Shown here: positions 33,843-45,578 of the stretch, piece by piece
Layout of the letters: each line of letters opens with the position of its first letter
Position numbering within the stretch: position 1 is the stretch's first letter
Assembly (NCBI RefSeq): GCF_905220565.1
Contig: NC_059406.1
Coordinates: 15,076,001-15,140,000 of the forward strand
DNA from: Melitaea cinxia
Lineage: Eukaryota > Arthropoda > Insecta > Lepidoptera > Nymphalidae
Length of the DNA: 64,000 nucleotides
Reading direction: 5' to 3'
Program-made: the position numbers and the translations under genes
Notes under the pieces: model-generated
What the model was told of the DNA's origin: nothing
Database searches by the model: none
The model's input: only the letters and a program-made list of their open reading frames with translations

Positions 33843-34410
33843 AGGTTAATTTTTTCCGACTTAAAAATTGAACCTCAAAACTCCAACCACGATATCTCTG
33901 TAACAACGGGCTTTACATGAAAATAGTTGTCCGGGGGAATGAAAAACCCACACTCCCTACCACCCCCACCCCCCTTTCCCCCCAGCCCCATAAATTTCTC
34001 GCCGGGATTGTACATAATTACTCGAGTATTATCTCGGTTATTTCAGAATTTATAACCTTATTATTTGTAACGTTATGCAGGATGGTTAGATTTGAAACTT
34101 CGCGCCTACTCTGAAGAGAAAACACGTGAAACCTTGCCAACCACTTTTTGTATACCTAATTGAAAATAAGATGTCTCGTAAAAACTGTCTAAACTAAAAT
34201 GTTGTCCAGACTCCTGCTAGCTAAAACAAAAAAGGGACAATCAATTTATACTATGCAAAAATTAACATTAAAGAGAAACAAACAGGTGCACATTGTTACC
34301 ATTCTTAGTTTACAATAGGTTGTCAATTCCGAACGAACAACATTGATATCAGATTCTTTGGAAAGTCAATGTCAATTCATAGAGCATGATATCAAAATCT
34401 GTTAAAAATG

Positions 34411-37400
34411 ACCTACCCCACCCCAGCCTGCAAAATAATGATATTTGTAATCAAAAAAATACTAACTGATAGATTTTGAATTGCTCAATTCAACTACGTT
34501 GTCCTTTTAAATTGCTCACCTCAAATTATTTAATTAAAAATCAAAATTTTTAAAAAAAATCAAATATTTTCAAACTCCTATATCTTTTGATGTATACAAT
34601 ATTTTAAATTGCTCAAAGTGTTAAAAAACTGCTCAAGTTGCATTTATAATTGCTCAAGTATAGTTTGGAACAGATCCACTTCCCTTAATTTTTAAATAAA
34701 TATAAATAGTTTGAACAAATAATATATTGATATTTGTAAAAAAAAGAAATACTAATCGATACATTTTCAATAGCTCAATTCAACTACGTTGTCCTTTTAA
34801 ATTGCTCACCTCAAATTATTTAATTATAAATCAAAAAAGTTGTTGAAAAATATTCTTTTATCAATATTTTCAAACTCCTATATCTTTTGATGTATACAAT
34901 ATTTTAAATTGCTCAACGTGTTAAAACACTGCTCAAGTTGCATTTATAATTGCTCAAGTACAGATTTGAACAGCTCCACCAAAGCTCCACTTTCCTAAAT
35001 TTTTAAATAAATATATAAAGTTGGAACAAATTTAACGTTTCTATCGATAAAGTGAGCGCTGCAGATGCGCATAGACAATGATGGGAAGCCAAAAAAATTG
35101 CGGATATTCGTAATAATAATTGTGTTTGCTCGCAAACGAAAAAAAAAACCGACTTCAATTACATCAACGAGTAATACAACGTAGATCGACGAAAAATTGT
35201 CAAGTAACTACGCGTTATCAAAGATTACTCAAAAAGTAGTTATCATATCTCAATAAAATTTATATGTGACCACATGACAAACATCAGCTTTCGATTAAAT
35301 TAAAAATTATTAAAATCGGTACATCCATTAAAAAGTTATTGCGGATTTTCAAGAAGTTCACTCGATTTCTCCGGGATCCCATCATCAGATCTTGGTTTCC
35401 TTATCATGGTACTAAACTAGGGATATCTTCTTTCCAATAAAAAAAAAATTATCAAAATCGGTACACCCAGTAAGAAGTTATTGCGGATTTTCAAGAGTTT
35501 CCCTCGATTTCTCTGGGATCCCATCACCAGATCCTGGTTTCCTTATCATGGTACAAAACTAGGGACATTTCCTTTCCAACAAAAAAAGAATTATCAAAAT
35601 CGGTATATCCAGTAGAAAGTTATGCGGTATAATACAACGTAGGTCGACGAAAAAAGCGTCAAGTAAAAACGCATTATTAGATATAACTCGAAAAGTTGTT
35701 GTTAGATCTCAAATAAATTTAAATTAGACCAATTGTCACACACCACCTTTCGATTAAAAAAAAATTTGTCGAAATCGGTCTACCCGGTCAAAAGTTCTGA
35801 TGTAACATACATAAAAAAAAATAAAAAATAAAAAAATACAGTCGAATTGAGAACCTCCTCCTTTTTTGGAAGTCGGTTAAAAAGATGCTAATCGTTCGAT
35901 TTTCAATAGCTCAATTCAACCACATTGGCCTTTTAAATTACTCACTTCAAATTATTTAATTAAAAATCAAAAAAGTCGTTGAAAATATTCTTTTATCAAT
36001 ATTTTCAAACTCCTATATCTTTTGATGTATACAATATTTTAAATTGCTCAAAGTGTTAAAGAACTGCTCAAGTTGCACTTATAATTGCTCAAGTACAGTT
36101 TGGAACAGCTCCACTTTCTTTAATTTTTAAATAAATATAAATAGTTTGAACAATTTTAACGTTTATATCATAAGACAGGTGAACACTGCGCGTGCGCATA
36201 GACAATGACGCGAAGCAAAAAGATTGCGGATATTCGTAATAAAAAAGATGCTAATCGTTCACTTTTCAATAGCTCAATTCAAATACGTTATCCTTTTAAA
36301 TTGCTCACCTCAAATTATTTAATTAACAATCAAAAAAGTCGTTGAAAAATATTCTTTTATCAATATTTTCAAACTCCTATATCTTTTGATGTATTCAATA
36401 TTTTAAATTGCTCAACGTCTTAAAGAACTGCTCAAGTTGCATTTATAATTGCTCAAGTACAGATTTGAACAGCTCCACTTTCCTTAATTTTTAAATAAAT
36501 ATAAATTGTTTCAACAAATAAAATAATGATATTTGTAAAAAAAAAAATACTAATCGATACATTTTCAATAGCTCAATCCAACTACGTTGTCCTTTTAAAT
36601 TGCTCACCTCAAATTATTTATTTAAAAATCGAAAAGTCGTTGAAAAATATTCTTTTATCAATATTTTCAAACACTCGTTGAAAAATATTCTTTTAATTAA
36701 ATAATTTGAGGTGAGCAATTAAAAAGGCAACGAAGTTGAATTGAGCTATTGAAAATCTATCGATTAGTATCTTTTTTATTACGAATATCCGCAATTTTTT
36801 TGCTTCGCATCATTGTCTATGCGCACGCGCAGCGTACACCTGTCTTATGATATAAACGTTAAATTTGTTTAAACTTTTTATATTTATTTAAAAATTTAGG
36901 AAAGTGGAGCTGTTCCAAACTGTACTTGAGCAATTATAAATGCAACTTGAGCAGTTCTTTAACACTTCGAGCAATTTAAAATATTGTATACATCAAAAGA
37001 TATGGGAGTTTGAAAATATTGATAAAAGAATATTTTTCAACGACTTTTTTGAATTTTTAATTAAATAATTTGAAGTGAGCAATTTAAAAGGCCAACGTAG
37101 TTGAATTGAGCTATTGAAAATGTATCGATTAGTATTTTTTTTTTTACAAATATCAATATTTTATTTGTTCAAACTATTTATATTTATTTAAAAATTAAGG
37201 GAAGTGGATCTGTTCCAAACTATACTTGAGCAATTATAAATGCAACTTGAGCAGTTTTTTAACACTTTGAGCAATTTAAAATATTGTATACATCAAAAGA
37301 TATAGGAGTTTGAAAATATTTGATTTTTTTTTAAATTTTGATTTTTAATTAAATAATTTGAGGTAAGCAATTTAAAAGGACAACGTAGTTGAATTGAGCA

Positions 37401-37471
37401 ATTCAAAATCTATCAGTTAGTATTTTTTTGATTACAAATATCATTATTTTGCAGGCTGGGGTGGGGTAGGT
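34411..37471. mobile_element. Foldback (FB/MULE-like) element with tandem-repeat arms
   Basis: Ends are ACCTACCCCACCCCAGCCTG and its inverse. A perfect 9-bp direct repeat TTAAAAATG flanks it (34402-34410 and 37472-37480). The arms are built of 300-370-bp subunits, each with phrases such as AATAGCTCAATTCAACTACG, AATTGCTCACCTC, TCCTATATCTTTTGATG, CTGCTCAAGTTGC and ATTGCTCAAGTAC. About five head-to-tail units lie left of the centre (about 36675) and about two and a half inverted units right of it. The outer 700 bp of each arm match. A 9-bp target duplication fits Mutator/foldback-type transposition. No transposase is encoded. A family F element is inserted in the left arm. Confidence 0.85.
35115..35881 (-). 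mobile_element. ACCGACTTC element (family F), near full length, nested in the foldback element
   Basis: Left end TTGTGTTTGCTCGCAAACG (hairpin) plus ACCGACTTCAATTACATC; right end CCTCCTCCTTTTTTGGAAGTCGG. Internal tandem-like similarity: CCATCATCAGATCTTGGTTTCC and CCATCACCAGATCCTGGTTTCC blocks about 140 bp apart. Comparison with an uninterrupted foldback unit at 36235 suggests a TAA target duplication. Confidence 0.75.
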
Positions 37472-37669
37472 TTAAAAATGTTTAAAAGTTCGAGAATAGC
37501 TCGCTTGTGTTAGCTGTGGTTAACACACGTTCTTGAATGACCTTGGTGTTTTCGTTCTTATGTTTACAATGTTAATACAAAATAGTAAACTATTATGGAA
37601 TTAGTGGTTAAACTAACATTTTTAATGTAGGTAAGTATTTAGTTGTAATTGTATCTTAATTTAGTGTAC

Positions 37670-39340
37670 ATATTTGATTTTAAAATTGATCTCGATCGTC
37701 CGCAATAAACGGGTGGTGCTGCTGACCAACAAATTGCATCAGGATTCTCTTCCTTTCAACAAATTTTTAGAAAACGCCCTGCCATTGACCCTTCCATCTT
37801 GTCTTCTAAAAAAACCATTGTGCATCCATCCACAAGTAGTCTATCTATCCAATGACTTTAAACCCAACCATCCTATTCCGTAGTTACTTTAATGACGACA
37901 ATGGTATTTTTATTGTTCATGTTGCCCGTGAAACCCCAGATCCAGTCTCAGAAACTTGAAATTCACGTTTTGAAATTCGGCCAGTTTTTACACACATATA
38001 AAATTGACTCATTTGTTGAATTGGCTCAATTGTTGATGGTGTTAAAAATGTAAGTAGGAACAAAATTTCTGTCGATATTGTTTCAGCTCAAGCAGCAAAT
38101 ATTGTTCAAGGCTACAGTACCGATTTTTAATGTAACTAGAATGGGTCCCTCTCTTCCCGTGCGTGTCGTAAGAGGCGACTAAGGGATAAACAGTTCTACT
38201 ACTATCTTGGAACTTAAAAAGCCGACTGACAGTGGGATAACCATCTAACTGCTGGCTTTGAAATACACAGGCCGAAGACGGGCAGCAGCGTCTTTGGTGC
38301 CACAAAACCAGCCCTGTGGTCACCAACTCGCCTGCCCAGCGTGGTGACTATGGGCAAAAAACATGAGTTCACGCCATTTTTGGCGTGAACTTGTGGAGGC
38401 TTATGTCCAGTAGTGGACTGCGAAAGGCTGATCTAAGAATGGATATTGTCAAGGGTATTCCGGTAGATTGGTCAATGGAAGAACGAGTGGAGTCATTAAA
38501 GATTCCATTCTAGAAAGTCTGGATCCCAACATAGTCAGTGGTAACTTTAAGAGGACAAGTGCTTCTTAATAGTAATTCCTAAATAGAATATCTTCTTGTA
38601 CCTCTCCTTATCAGTCGAGACCTACAATTTACTTTCTATCCAGTGTTTCAACTATTGCCGATTTGGCTTACAGAAAGAAAGGCAGAATACAGGTCCAAGC
38701 CAAGGTACTACAAGTGCTCACAATCACATACAGGCTAAGTCATCCGATGTAACTAAAGAAGCTTAAGACTTAAAGCTTGGTTTTCTTGGCGTATAAAACC
38801 AAGTTGTTTGTTTTAAACCAACCTTGAATTCTCGATAAAGAACTGTTCACGTCATCATAATTTGTTTGAGAGATGTCAGATTTGATGGATATGCGGGTAG
38901 TGCCGACTTTATTTGGCACTCGGCCCCCTTTTCCTAATCCCCTATCCTCCTCCAGCTATCACATAAATGCTGTTACATTTCCTTTTTATCTTTGTATATT
39001 CCTCCCTAGTCCTTCCCTTATTCCTGAAAATTTCCCCGTATTTCCTTTTTCCTCTCCCTAGCCTATCCTTGTAACGGGAGATTTTAACCCTTATCACATT
39101 TGCTGAGGATCCCACTCCAGATGAATCATATCCAACCTTTTTGATGATACCAATCTCTTCATCATCAATGATGGTACACTAACTCGCAGGGTATATCCGG
39201 GTCATATGTACTAATAGTTTACAATTAAATGTTTGTGTTGTTTTAGGTTCAGGTGTAACAATGAAAGTCTATTTTGCGTGTTTTCAAAACTAAATTGAGA
39301 CTGTTATCTCAACTGCACCGATCAATCTCCATCGTGTATC
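37670..39340 (+). pseudogene. LINE remnant (I/Jockey-type): ORF1 gag-like and ORF2 endonuclease pieces
   Basis: Decayed frames read GIFIVHVARETPDP and DIVKGIPVDWSMEERVESL (ORF1), then a decayed CCHC knuckle (RSKPRYYKCSQSHTG). Near 39066-39200 the EN motif LVTGDFNPYH is followed by FIINDGTLTRRVYPG, the apurinic endonuclease of ORF2. Many stops and frameshifts. A family B retroposon interrupts ORF1 at 38140-38430. Confidence 0.65.
38140..38430 (+). mobile_element. LINE-type retroposon tail (family B) inside LINE ORF1
   Basis: Runs from GGTCCCTCTCTTCCCGTGCG to GTCCAGTAGTGGACTGCG and GGCTG. AGAATGG recurs on both sides, which fits a target duplication within the ORF1 phrase VTRMG. Confidence 0.75.
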
Positions 39341-39394
39341 ACTGCCTCCAATGTCGTGTAGAGACATTGTGATTGAGTGTGAGTGATCCCAAAC

Positions 39395-40440
39395 GTACGG
39401 TAATTATCGTATATGTACGATAATGTTATGCGTACGATATACGATCGTACCCTAGGATCGTACGCGATTTGTACGATAATTTTATCTACTGAAGCGCAAC
39501 GATTTCTTCACAAGTTTTTTGATATTTACACTTATTTTTGACACAAAGATGATAATTTTAATAGCATTAATTCATGAAAATGTTTAGAAAAGTAGTGACT
39601 TCATACATATTAGAATAATACAATACAAATAGTAGAAATTTAAAGTTACGCGCACCTTCAAAGTGACATGACATCTACAGTCATATGAAATAAATAGCTA
39701 TACCTGTGCGAATAATTAATGCTCAATAAGTATAATAATTATTACTTTTCAAAATTCCAAAATAGTATTTATACGCGAGTTGATTTGCAATTGAACAAAA
39801 AATTTACCGATGGTCAATTAAGTTGACGTTGTTTCAAAATTAAAGCTGTTAGATGGCAGCATAGCTGTATTGTGTTTCAATGTATATATATGTATAGTTT
39901 TAATACTTGATTAATTTATAAAAACAAACGCAATATTTTTTTTATTGTTGATGCCGGTAGAGCAAACAATTATCTATAAAATGATATATATTTTATGTGG
40001 AGTAATTGTGAGTTTTTTTCTAAAAAGAGAGACAACTGATAAACATCTTAAATAATAATAATTATGTAATTTGAGCATTGTTCCCTTTTGTCTCATAATC
40101 ATCATAAATAATAATATCTTCAAATATATATAATATAATTTATTGTATGAATTTGAAGCAACGACCTTTTTTTTGACCGATTAAAATTTGAAAACAGTTC
40201 TTTAGTAAATTTACTTAAAAACTTGAATTTGTAAATTTTAGTAGGTGTACGATAATTTGAAGCAACGACCATTTTTTTTGGCCGACTGAAATTTGAAAAA
40301 AGTTTTTCAGTAAATTTACTTCTAAACCACGAAATATTGTATCTCTATCTACTTCGTGCTTAAACCTTGAATTTAAAATTTTATTTTAGGTGTAAGATAA
40401 TTGTTCCGAAAATACGATAATTTCACGGCACTGTGTCGAT
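39395..40440. repeat. ACGATAAT-rich repeat, possible hAT-type MITE
   Basis: Left end is full of CGTACGATA-type motifs (39395-39480). Two similar blocks around GAAGCAACGACC at about 40157 and 40260 are an internal duplication. The right end is AATACGATAATTTCACGGCACTG. No target duplication identified. Confidence 0.35.
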
Positions 40441-40854
40441 CAGACGGGCAAGTTTCTGGGAAGTGGGAACACTGTGACAATCAATCAAGTTCAAGAAAAT
40501 TAAAGTTTCAAAACAAAACTTTATGTAGAGGTACTATGAAGTAAAATAAAAGTTAAAAGTAATTTACAAAAAAAAATACACGCAAGTTTAATATTGAAGG
40601 ATATAAAAGTGAGTAAATAGAATAATGAAATAACATTAATTTTTTGGGATTCTTGTTTTTCCTTAAAAACTAGATAGGTAAACTATTTTCAGAGTTATGT
40701 CGTAACTAAACATTTTTCGAACGGACTACACAACAATAAATGCTAATTTTTGCAAGACTTTTTAATAATAATTAGAACTTTATCGTGTAAAACTTTGTTA
40801 TTATAAAAACTAAATAACACAAAAAAAATTCTAAATATAATTATAACCATAGTT

Positions 40855-41540
40855 ACTACACGCTTTAATGTTATAAGGACAATAAATAGCATTTTTGCAT
40901 TTCACGCACCTGTGTTTCATCATTGTTGGAGCCTTTAATGGATACTTCAAAATATTATACACATTCGACATAGGAAGGAACAGGCGGTTCCATATTGGTA
41001 TAAACAACTCGAATATCTTGAATGACCATCATCTGTAATGGCTGTAAATGCCGGGGTGCAAAGCTGCATAAATTGGTCTCCTTTTTTCATTTCATTACAA
41101 ACTCACACGAAAATGTTCATTTTTTCTTATTTCTAGTAGTGTTGCACATGTATGGCATAAGCATTAATCATAGATAGGTTCAGTATATAGAAAATGCATA
41201 GCAGACATATTTTAGCTTTACGGTTAGGACTCATATTTAAGCAACTTTGGTCGTGTTGGCTGCGACCTTGATAAATTAAAAATGTCATTAATCAAATAGG
41301 CTTCAAAAGCACCATCAAATCATCATTTTATAACTTAAAATTCTAATTATTTTTAAAACTGAAGAATCTAGCACTGGTTTGGAATGCAGAAATACAGCAT
41401 CACTACTGTCGATACTATTGTAAAAGTGTATGATTTGTAGTGAAATCATAGTCTAGTAGATTTATTATGGTTGTTTTAAATGGTTGATAATACGATACAA
41501 ACTTTGTTTGCCTTGGCTTTGTAGGAGATCAGTGTTTTAG
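40855..41540 (-). pseudogene. piggyBac-like transposase remnant
   Basis: Pieces on the - strand in piggyBac order: ISYKAKANKVCIVLSTI (41534-41482), TIVSTVVM, NRKAKICLLCIFYILNLSMI with NAYAIH (41234-41150), and a Cys-rich tail RCVKCKNAIYCPYNIKAC (40911-40858). The tail has the spacing of the piggyBac C-terminal cysteine domain. There are frameshifts, and a LINE-tail fragment is inserted at about 41275-41405. Clearly dead. Confidence 0.6.
41275..41405 (-). repeat. LINE 3'-end-like repeat (GGCTTCAAAAGC family)
   Basis: ATAGGCTTCAAAAGCACC and GCACTGGTTTGGAATGCAG are shared with 42145-42395 and in part with 63155-63215. Confidence 0.5.
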
Positions 41541-41779
41541 TGACATATTTTCTCATGCACGTTATTCTTTAGTTTTTGATACTGAGCTATCAATTCTCGC
41601 CTGATGTTCCTCCATTTTCACTTCAAGTTATAGATGTATCTGATCCTTGTGTTATAAATCCATTTACCTTAATATAGTGTAGGAGTAAAATAATAAATTT
41701 AAAAAAAAAAAAACATTGCTTCCATAAACTGACTCGGAATAAATATTTATAACATAGAATTTTTATACAACTTAAATAT

Positions 41780-41950
41780 CTTTAACATACACACATATTC
41801 GTGCTGTTATAGCAAATTTTTTTTTGGTAATTATACATCAAAATAATGCATATATAAATACAAATATTACACCCAGACTCAGGCGGAATCACACCTACAA
41901 CCCGCAGAACAGAAAGCAGGGCCACTACAAACTGCGCCAATAGGCTAGTC
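41780..41950 (-). mobile_element. tRNA-headed SINE (family D)
   Basis: Head ATTGGCGCAGTTTGTAGTGG on the - strand. The B box is decayed (GGTGTGATTCC). Tail truncated. Confidence 0.65.
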
Positions 41951-41964
41951 TTAGTCTCAAACAA

Positions 41965-42145
41965 CTTTAACTTGGTTGGCCAACAAGTGTATGGCCCACC
42001 TGACGGTTAAGCAATTACCGTAGTTTGTAGATTCCTGCAAAAACAGAAGCATCCCAAGCAAGTTGCTGACCCTACCCCCCTAGGAGCTCTGGTCACCTTA
42101 CTCACCACAGCTTGAAACCTGTATTATTTAGCTGTGATTTTCTTA
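41965..42145 (+). mobile_element. Dispersed retroposon (GGTCGGCAAACAAGC family)
   Basis: TTGGCCAACAAGTGTATGGC, CCCACCTGACGGTTAAGC, CCTAGGAGCTCTGGTCACC. Diverged copy. Confidence 0.6.
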
Positions 42146-42395
42146 AAATCAAAATCTACTTTATTTAAATTGGCTTCAAAAGCACTTTCAAGTTGTCATT
42201 TAACAGATTAAAATTTTAAAGTAATTATTATATTTAAAAGTAAAGCTATCACTGATTTGGAATGTAGATTCTGCAGAGAAGAATCAGCAAGACACTCCAC
42301 AGTTACTCTTTTCAAAATAATATATAAACTGTGTTTTAGTACAAAATTGGTAATATCATGCATGAAATACAGCATCACTAAGTCCACTTATCATT
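42145..42395 (-). repeat. LINE 3'-end-like repeat (GGCTTCAAAAGC family)
   Basis: ATCTACTTTATTTAAATTGG, GATTTGGAATGTAGATTCTG and GCAGAGAAGAATCAGCAAG. A longer copy than at 41275. Confidence 0.5.
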
Positions 42396-42399
42396 ATTA

Positions 42400-43960
42400 A
42401 CAAAGTAATCGTGCACCAAATAATATTCTTTATCTATTAATTTATTTTTAATAAAAACTAAATGTTGAGACAATTGCAAATTGTTCGTGGGTTTTTATTA
42501 TACAGGCAAATAACATAACCCAGAAAGATGACTTTTTTACTTAGTATAGTTTCTCTCTGTTGGTTACTTCTCCAGTCGGGCTGTTCCATATTTTTAGCAG
42601 GATATTTTCGTCCATGCCCTACCTCAAAGGAATCAACATTATTAGCAAACAAAATTTTGTAAAACTTTTAGATTTAAATCTGTTTTAAGCTTTATTTATT
42701 ACTTACATTATATTAAATGCATTGAAATGCTAAACAAAATAGATAACATATGAAATAGTTTAAGTTTTATATTATATCTATGTATTTTATTTTAATTTTG
42801 ATAATTTTACACTACTTTCAAGTTATAAGTTTACAATGTAAAAATGTAATTAATGATCCTGGTTGAAAATGTAACCCTATTACAATGCCCCATCATGCTT
42901 AGCACACTTTTAGTTTAGTCTTTTCATTTTATAATCATACACTTAAAAAATTCATAAAACCAGGAATAAAAGTTGTCACTGTACTTAAAATTTCCTCCTT
43001 AATATTTATATAACATTTAATTTGACTAAAAAAAGTATTTTTTTTATATAATACCATTTTCAATTGACATAGATAATGAGTCGATGTTTATAATAAGCAT
43101 GAAATCTACAGCAAAATCCAAATTAAACGAAAACTTTTATAACAAAAACAAAATTACTAAAATATACCTACTTACTACTACTATAAATGCAATTAAGCTT
43201 ACTATAAATATTGTACTGTTTTTACAGTAAAAATAGAATAAAATTTTTACTTTGAATTTCTTCAAACAAATTTCTTCTATTACAATACAAACATACAAAG
43301 CAAAGAGATAAAGGCACAAAGTTTGAAATTTACCTATTTTCGTACACAAAATAGTTGACAAATTTTACATTGACATTTGACAGTGTTGTACTATTTATTA
43401 TATGTCATTTTAAAATATAATGGCGGCTCTACACGAAAATATTAATTGAAATTCTCATCAGTCACTATATTAAAACTATATTATACTAGTTTGTTCTCGA
43501 TTAGATAGTATATTTTCAATTATATATATTTGTGATTCTTTCGCTAATTTTAGTTAGAATCGTAAGATCTTTGACGTTAAATTCATAAAAATGTTGCCTA
43601 AGTTACAATTGGACCTGTAACAATATTTTCCTGTCCTTCGGAACTACGCATTTTTTCGGGACGAAAGGCAGCCTATGTCCGGTCCAGGTCGCAAGTTACG
43701 CACACGCTAAATCCCTCTCTCTCACTTTCTCTCTCTTTCTTTCTCTCTGTTTTGCGATTTAAGGGATTTTTTTCTTAGAGGGTTGTACGTCGACTTTTTT
43801 CGTTCAAATCAAAGTTTTTAACAAGATACTTTGGCACAATTGACAAAAATAACTTAAAATAAGCACTTGATATCTATTTAACACTAGAACAAATCGACGC
43901 TTAAAACGGATAATAACCGAACAGTTCTTTAAGGATAATTGATTATTATTATTACAATTT
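42400..43960. other. Intergenic sequence, mostly unassigned
   Basis: A small fragment of the GGTCGGCAAACAAGC family lies at 42510-42620 (CAGTCGGGCTGTTCCATA). A CT-rich run lies at 43712-43750. Nothing else recognised. Confidence 0.4.
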
Positions 43961-43969
43961 ACGTAATAT

Positions 43970-44160
43970 TGCTGTGGGCTGGATGAGGATGGCGGGAAAT
44001 CGTCCGGAGGTTTCGTCTGGGCCTACCGCCGGGGCGAGTTGGGGTCGCGCTAGCATCCGCCACTCAGGCGGACGACTGCTCACAGGTGGTGGTTTTTTTA
44101 GTCAGTAGGTGCCTGACATAACCCTCTGGCACCCACGCGCCGGAGGGTATCCATGATGGA
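43970..44160 (+). repeat. GC-rich dispersed repeat
   Basis: GGTTTCGTCTGGGCCTACC, GCGCTAGCATCCGCCACTC, CACAGGTGGTGGTTTTTTTA and CACCCACGCGCCGGAGGG. I recall this as a frequent lepidopteran repeat; class unknown. Confidence 0.5.
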
Positions 44161-44206
44161 TTTTCCTCACATAAAAAAAGAAGGATTACCGAAAACCGGT
44201 ATGTAT

Positions 44207-44275
44207 GGCGCGAACTTGGGGAGGCCTATGTCCAGCAGTGGACTGCAATGGGCTGAACTGATGATTATTATTAAT
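44207..44275 (+). mobile_element. LINE-type retroposon tail (family B), very short
   Basis: Only the last 60 bp: GGCCTATGTCCAGCAGTGGA, GGGCTGAACTGATGATTATT. Confidence 0.65.
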
Positions 44276-44682
44276 TTAGTTGATCTTAATTTTTTATACC
44301 ATTTGTCATATTTTGTTATTACACGCGTCTGTCCTATATATAAGTATATTTGTATGCTTATTTGTGGAAAAGTTTAATTTTAATTGGCTTTTGTATCTCT
44401 TGATGTATTTTTCACAAACAATGATAATAAATAAAAATAAAATATATACAAAAACTTAGTAACATAATTCGGTACTAAATTATTGCGCAAAAAATGTATT
44501 TATCTATTGAATCTATCTTACATATCTAGACAACTTCTAATACGTACGAGAGAACCAAATTGACATACGAAATACCTATTTTCTATTAATGATACTTTTT
44601 TTTTAACAGATTGCGGTGCCGCTCCGACTGTTGTATCGATCAGTTGTTTACAAGTTTGCCAAACCGAGAGGCTACTGAAATC
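44276..44682. other. Upstream of fucosyltransferase copy 1
   Basis: Unique sequence. The strong acceptor-like tract at 44590-44609 suggests that a noncoding or coding 5' exon lies further upstream, but none could be identified. Confidence 0.4.
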
Positions 44683-45578
44683 ATGTGTACCAAATACATT
44701 TCTAAAAAAGTAATTCTAGGATTCAATATTTGTATTATGACGCTTCTTTTCACATACTACTCAACGGTAAATATAGCACTGACAGAGGGAAAGAAACTAC
44801 AGAATCAGGGCAAGAGAGAAATAAAGTATATCTTACAATGGACAAATAAATCGCTTGCTCCATTTAATTTCATGAAAGAGGGGAATGTAGCGTTCGTTAA
44901 AAACAAGTGCAGATTTACAAACTGCTTCGTAACAAATGATAGCAGATACTTAGTGAACGAGTTGGATTTCGATGCTATCGCCTTCAATGGCAGAGACATG
45001 CATCTGAAATTGTCTCAAATGCCACAACACCGAAATCCAAGACAAAAATACATTTTCGGTGCAATGGAATCGGCGGATAACTTCCCAGTTTGCGACGAAC
45101 GCTTCGAAGACTTTTTCAACTGGACATGGACTTACAAACTCGACTCAGACTTTCGTTGGGGATACATAACAGTCTACGATCTGAACGGTACTGTGGTCGG
45201 TCCCGCAGTCAACATGAAGTGGAAGAGTGAAATGAAACCGATCAATGAAGATTTGAAAGTGAAGTTGTCAAACAAAACAAAGGCTGCGGTGTGGTTCGTG
45301 TCGCACTGCAGAACTAAAAGTAGAAGGGAGCACTTCGTTGAAGAAGTTCAGAGAGAATTAGAACCGTACAATTGGACGGTTGATGTGTACGGTCGATGTG
45401 GCACATTCAAGTGTCCTAAATCGAATAGAAAATTCTGTAACGATCTCATTAAAAATAATTATTATTTTTACTTCTCCCTTGAGAACTCTTTTGCTGAAGA
45501 TTACGTGACTGAAAAACTTTTGAACGGATTGGAAAATTACGCTGTTCCTATCGTGTACGGCGCCGCTAACTACTCCAG
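44683..45578 (+). CDS. Fucosyltransferase copy 1, exon 1 (TM anchor and catalytic domain)
   Basis: Covers the membrane anchor, stem and nearly all of the GT10 catalytic domain. It ends in NYS plus two bases of an Arg codon, at donor AG|gtattt. Reading on into the intron meets a stop almost at once. Confidence 0.88.

Noticed and set aside
33580..33849. 89-codon frame in the GC-rich block
   Set aside because: Stop codons are rare in GC-rich DNA, and the translation is Arg/Ala-rich with no recognisable domain.
37674..37883. Independent small gene of 69 codons
   Set aside because: Sits at the start of a decayed LINE ORF1 whose later motifs follow in the same direction. Best explained as part of that remnant.
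44611..44682. Upstream extension of fucosyltransferase copy 1
   Set aside because: The frame is open but has no ATG before 44683, and the added residues would precede a normal type II tail. Kept only as a possible 5' exon.
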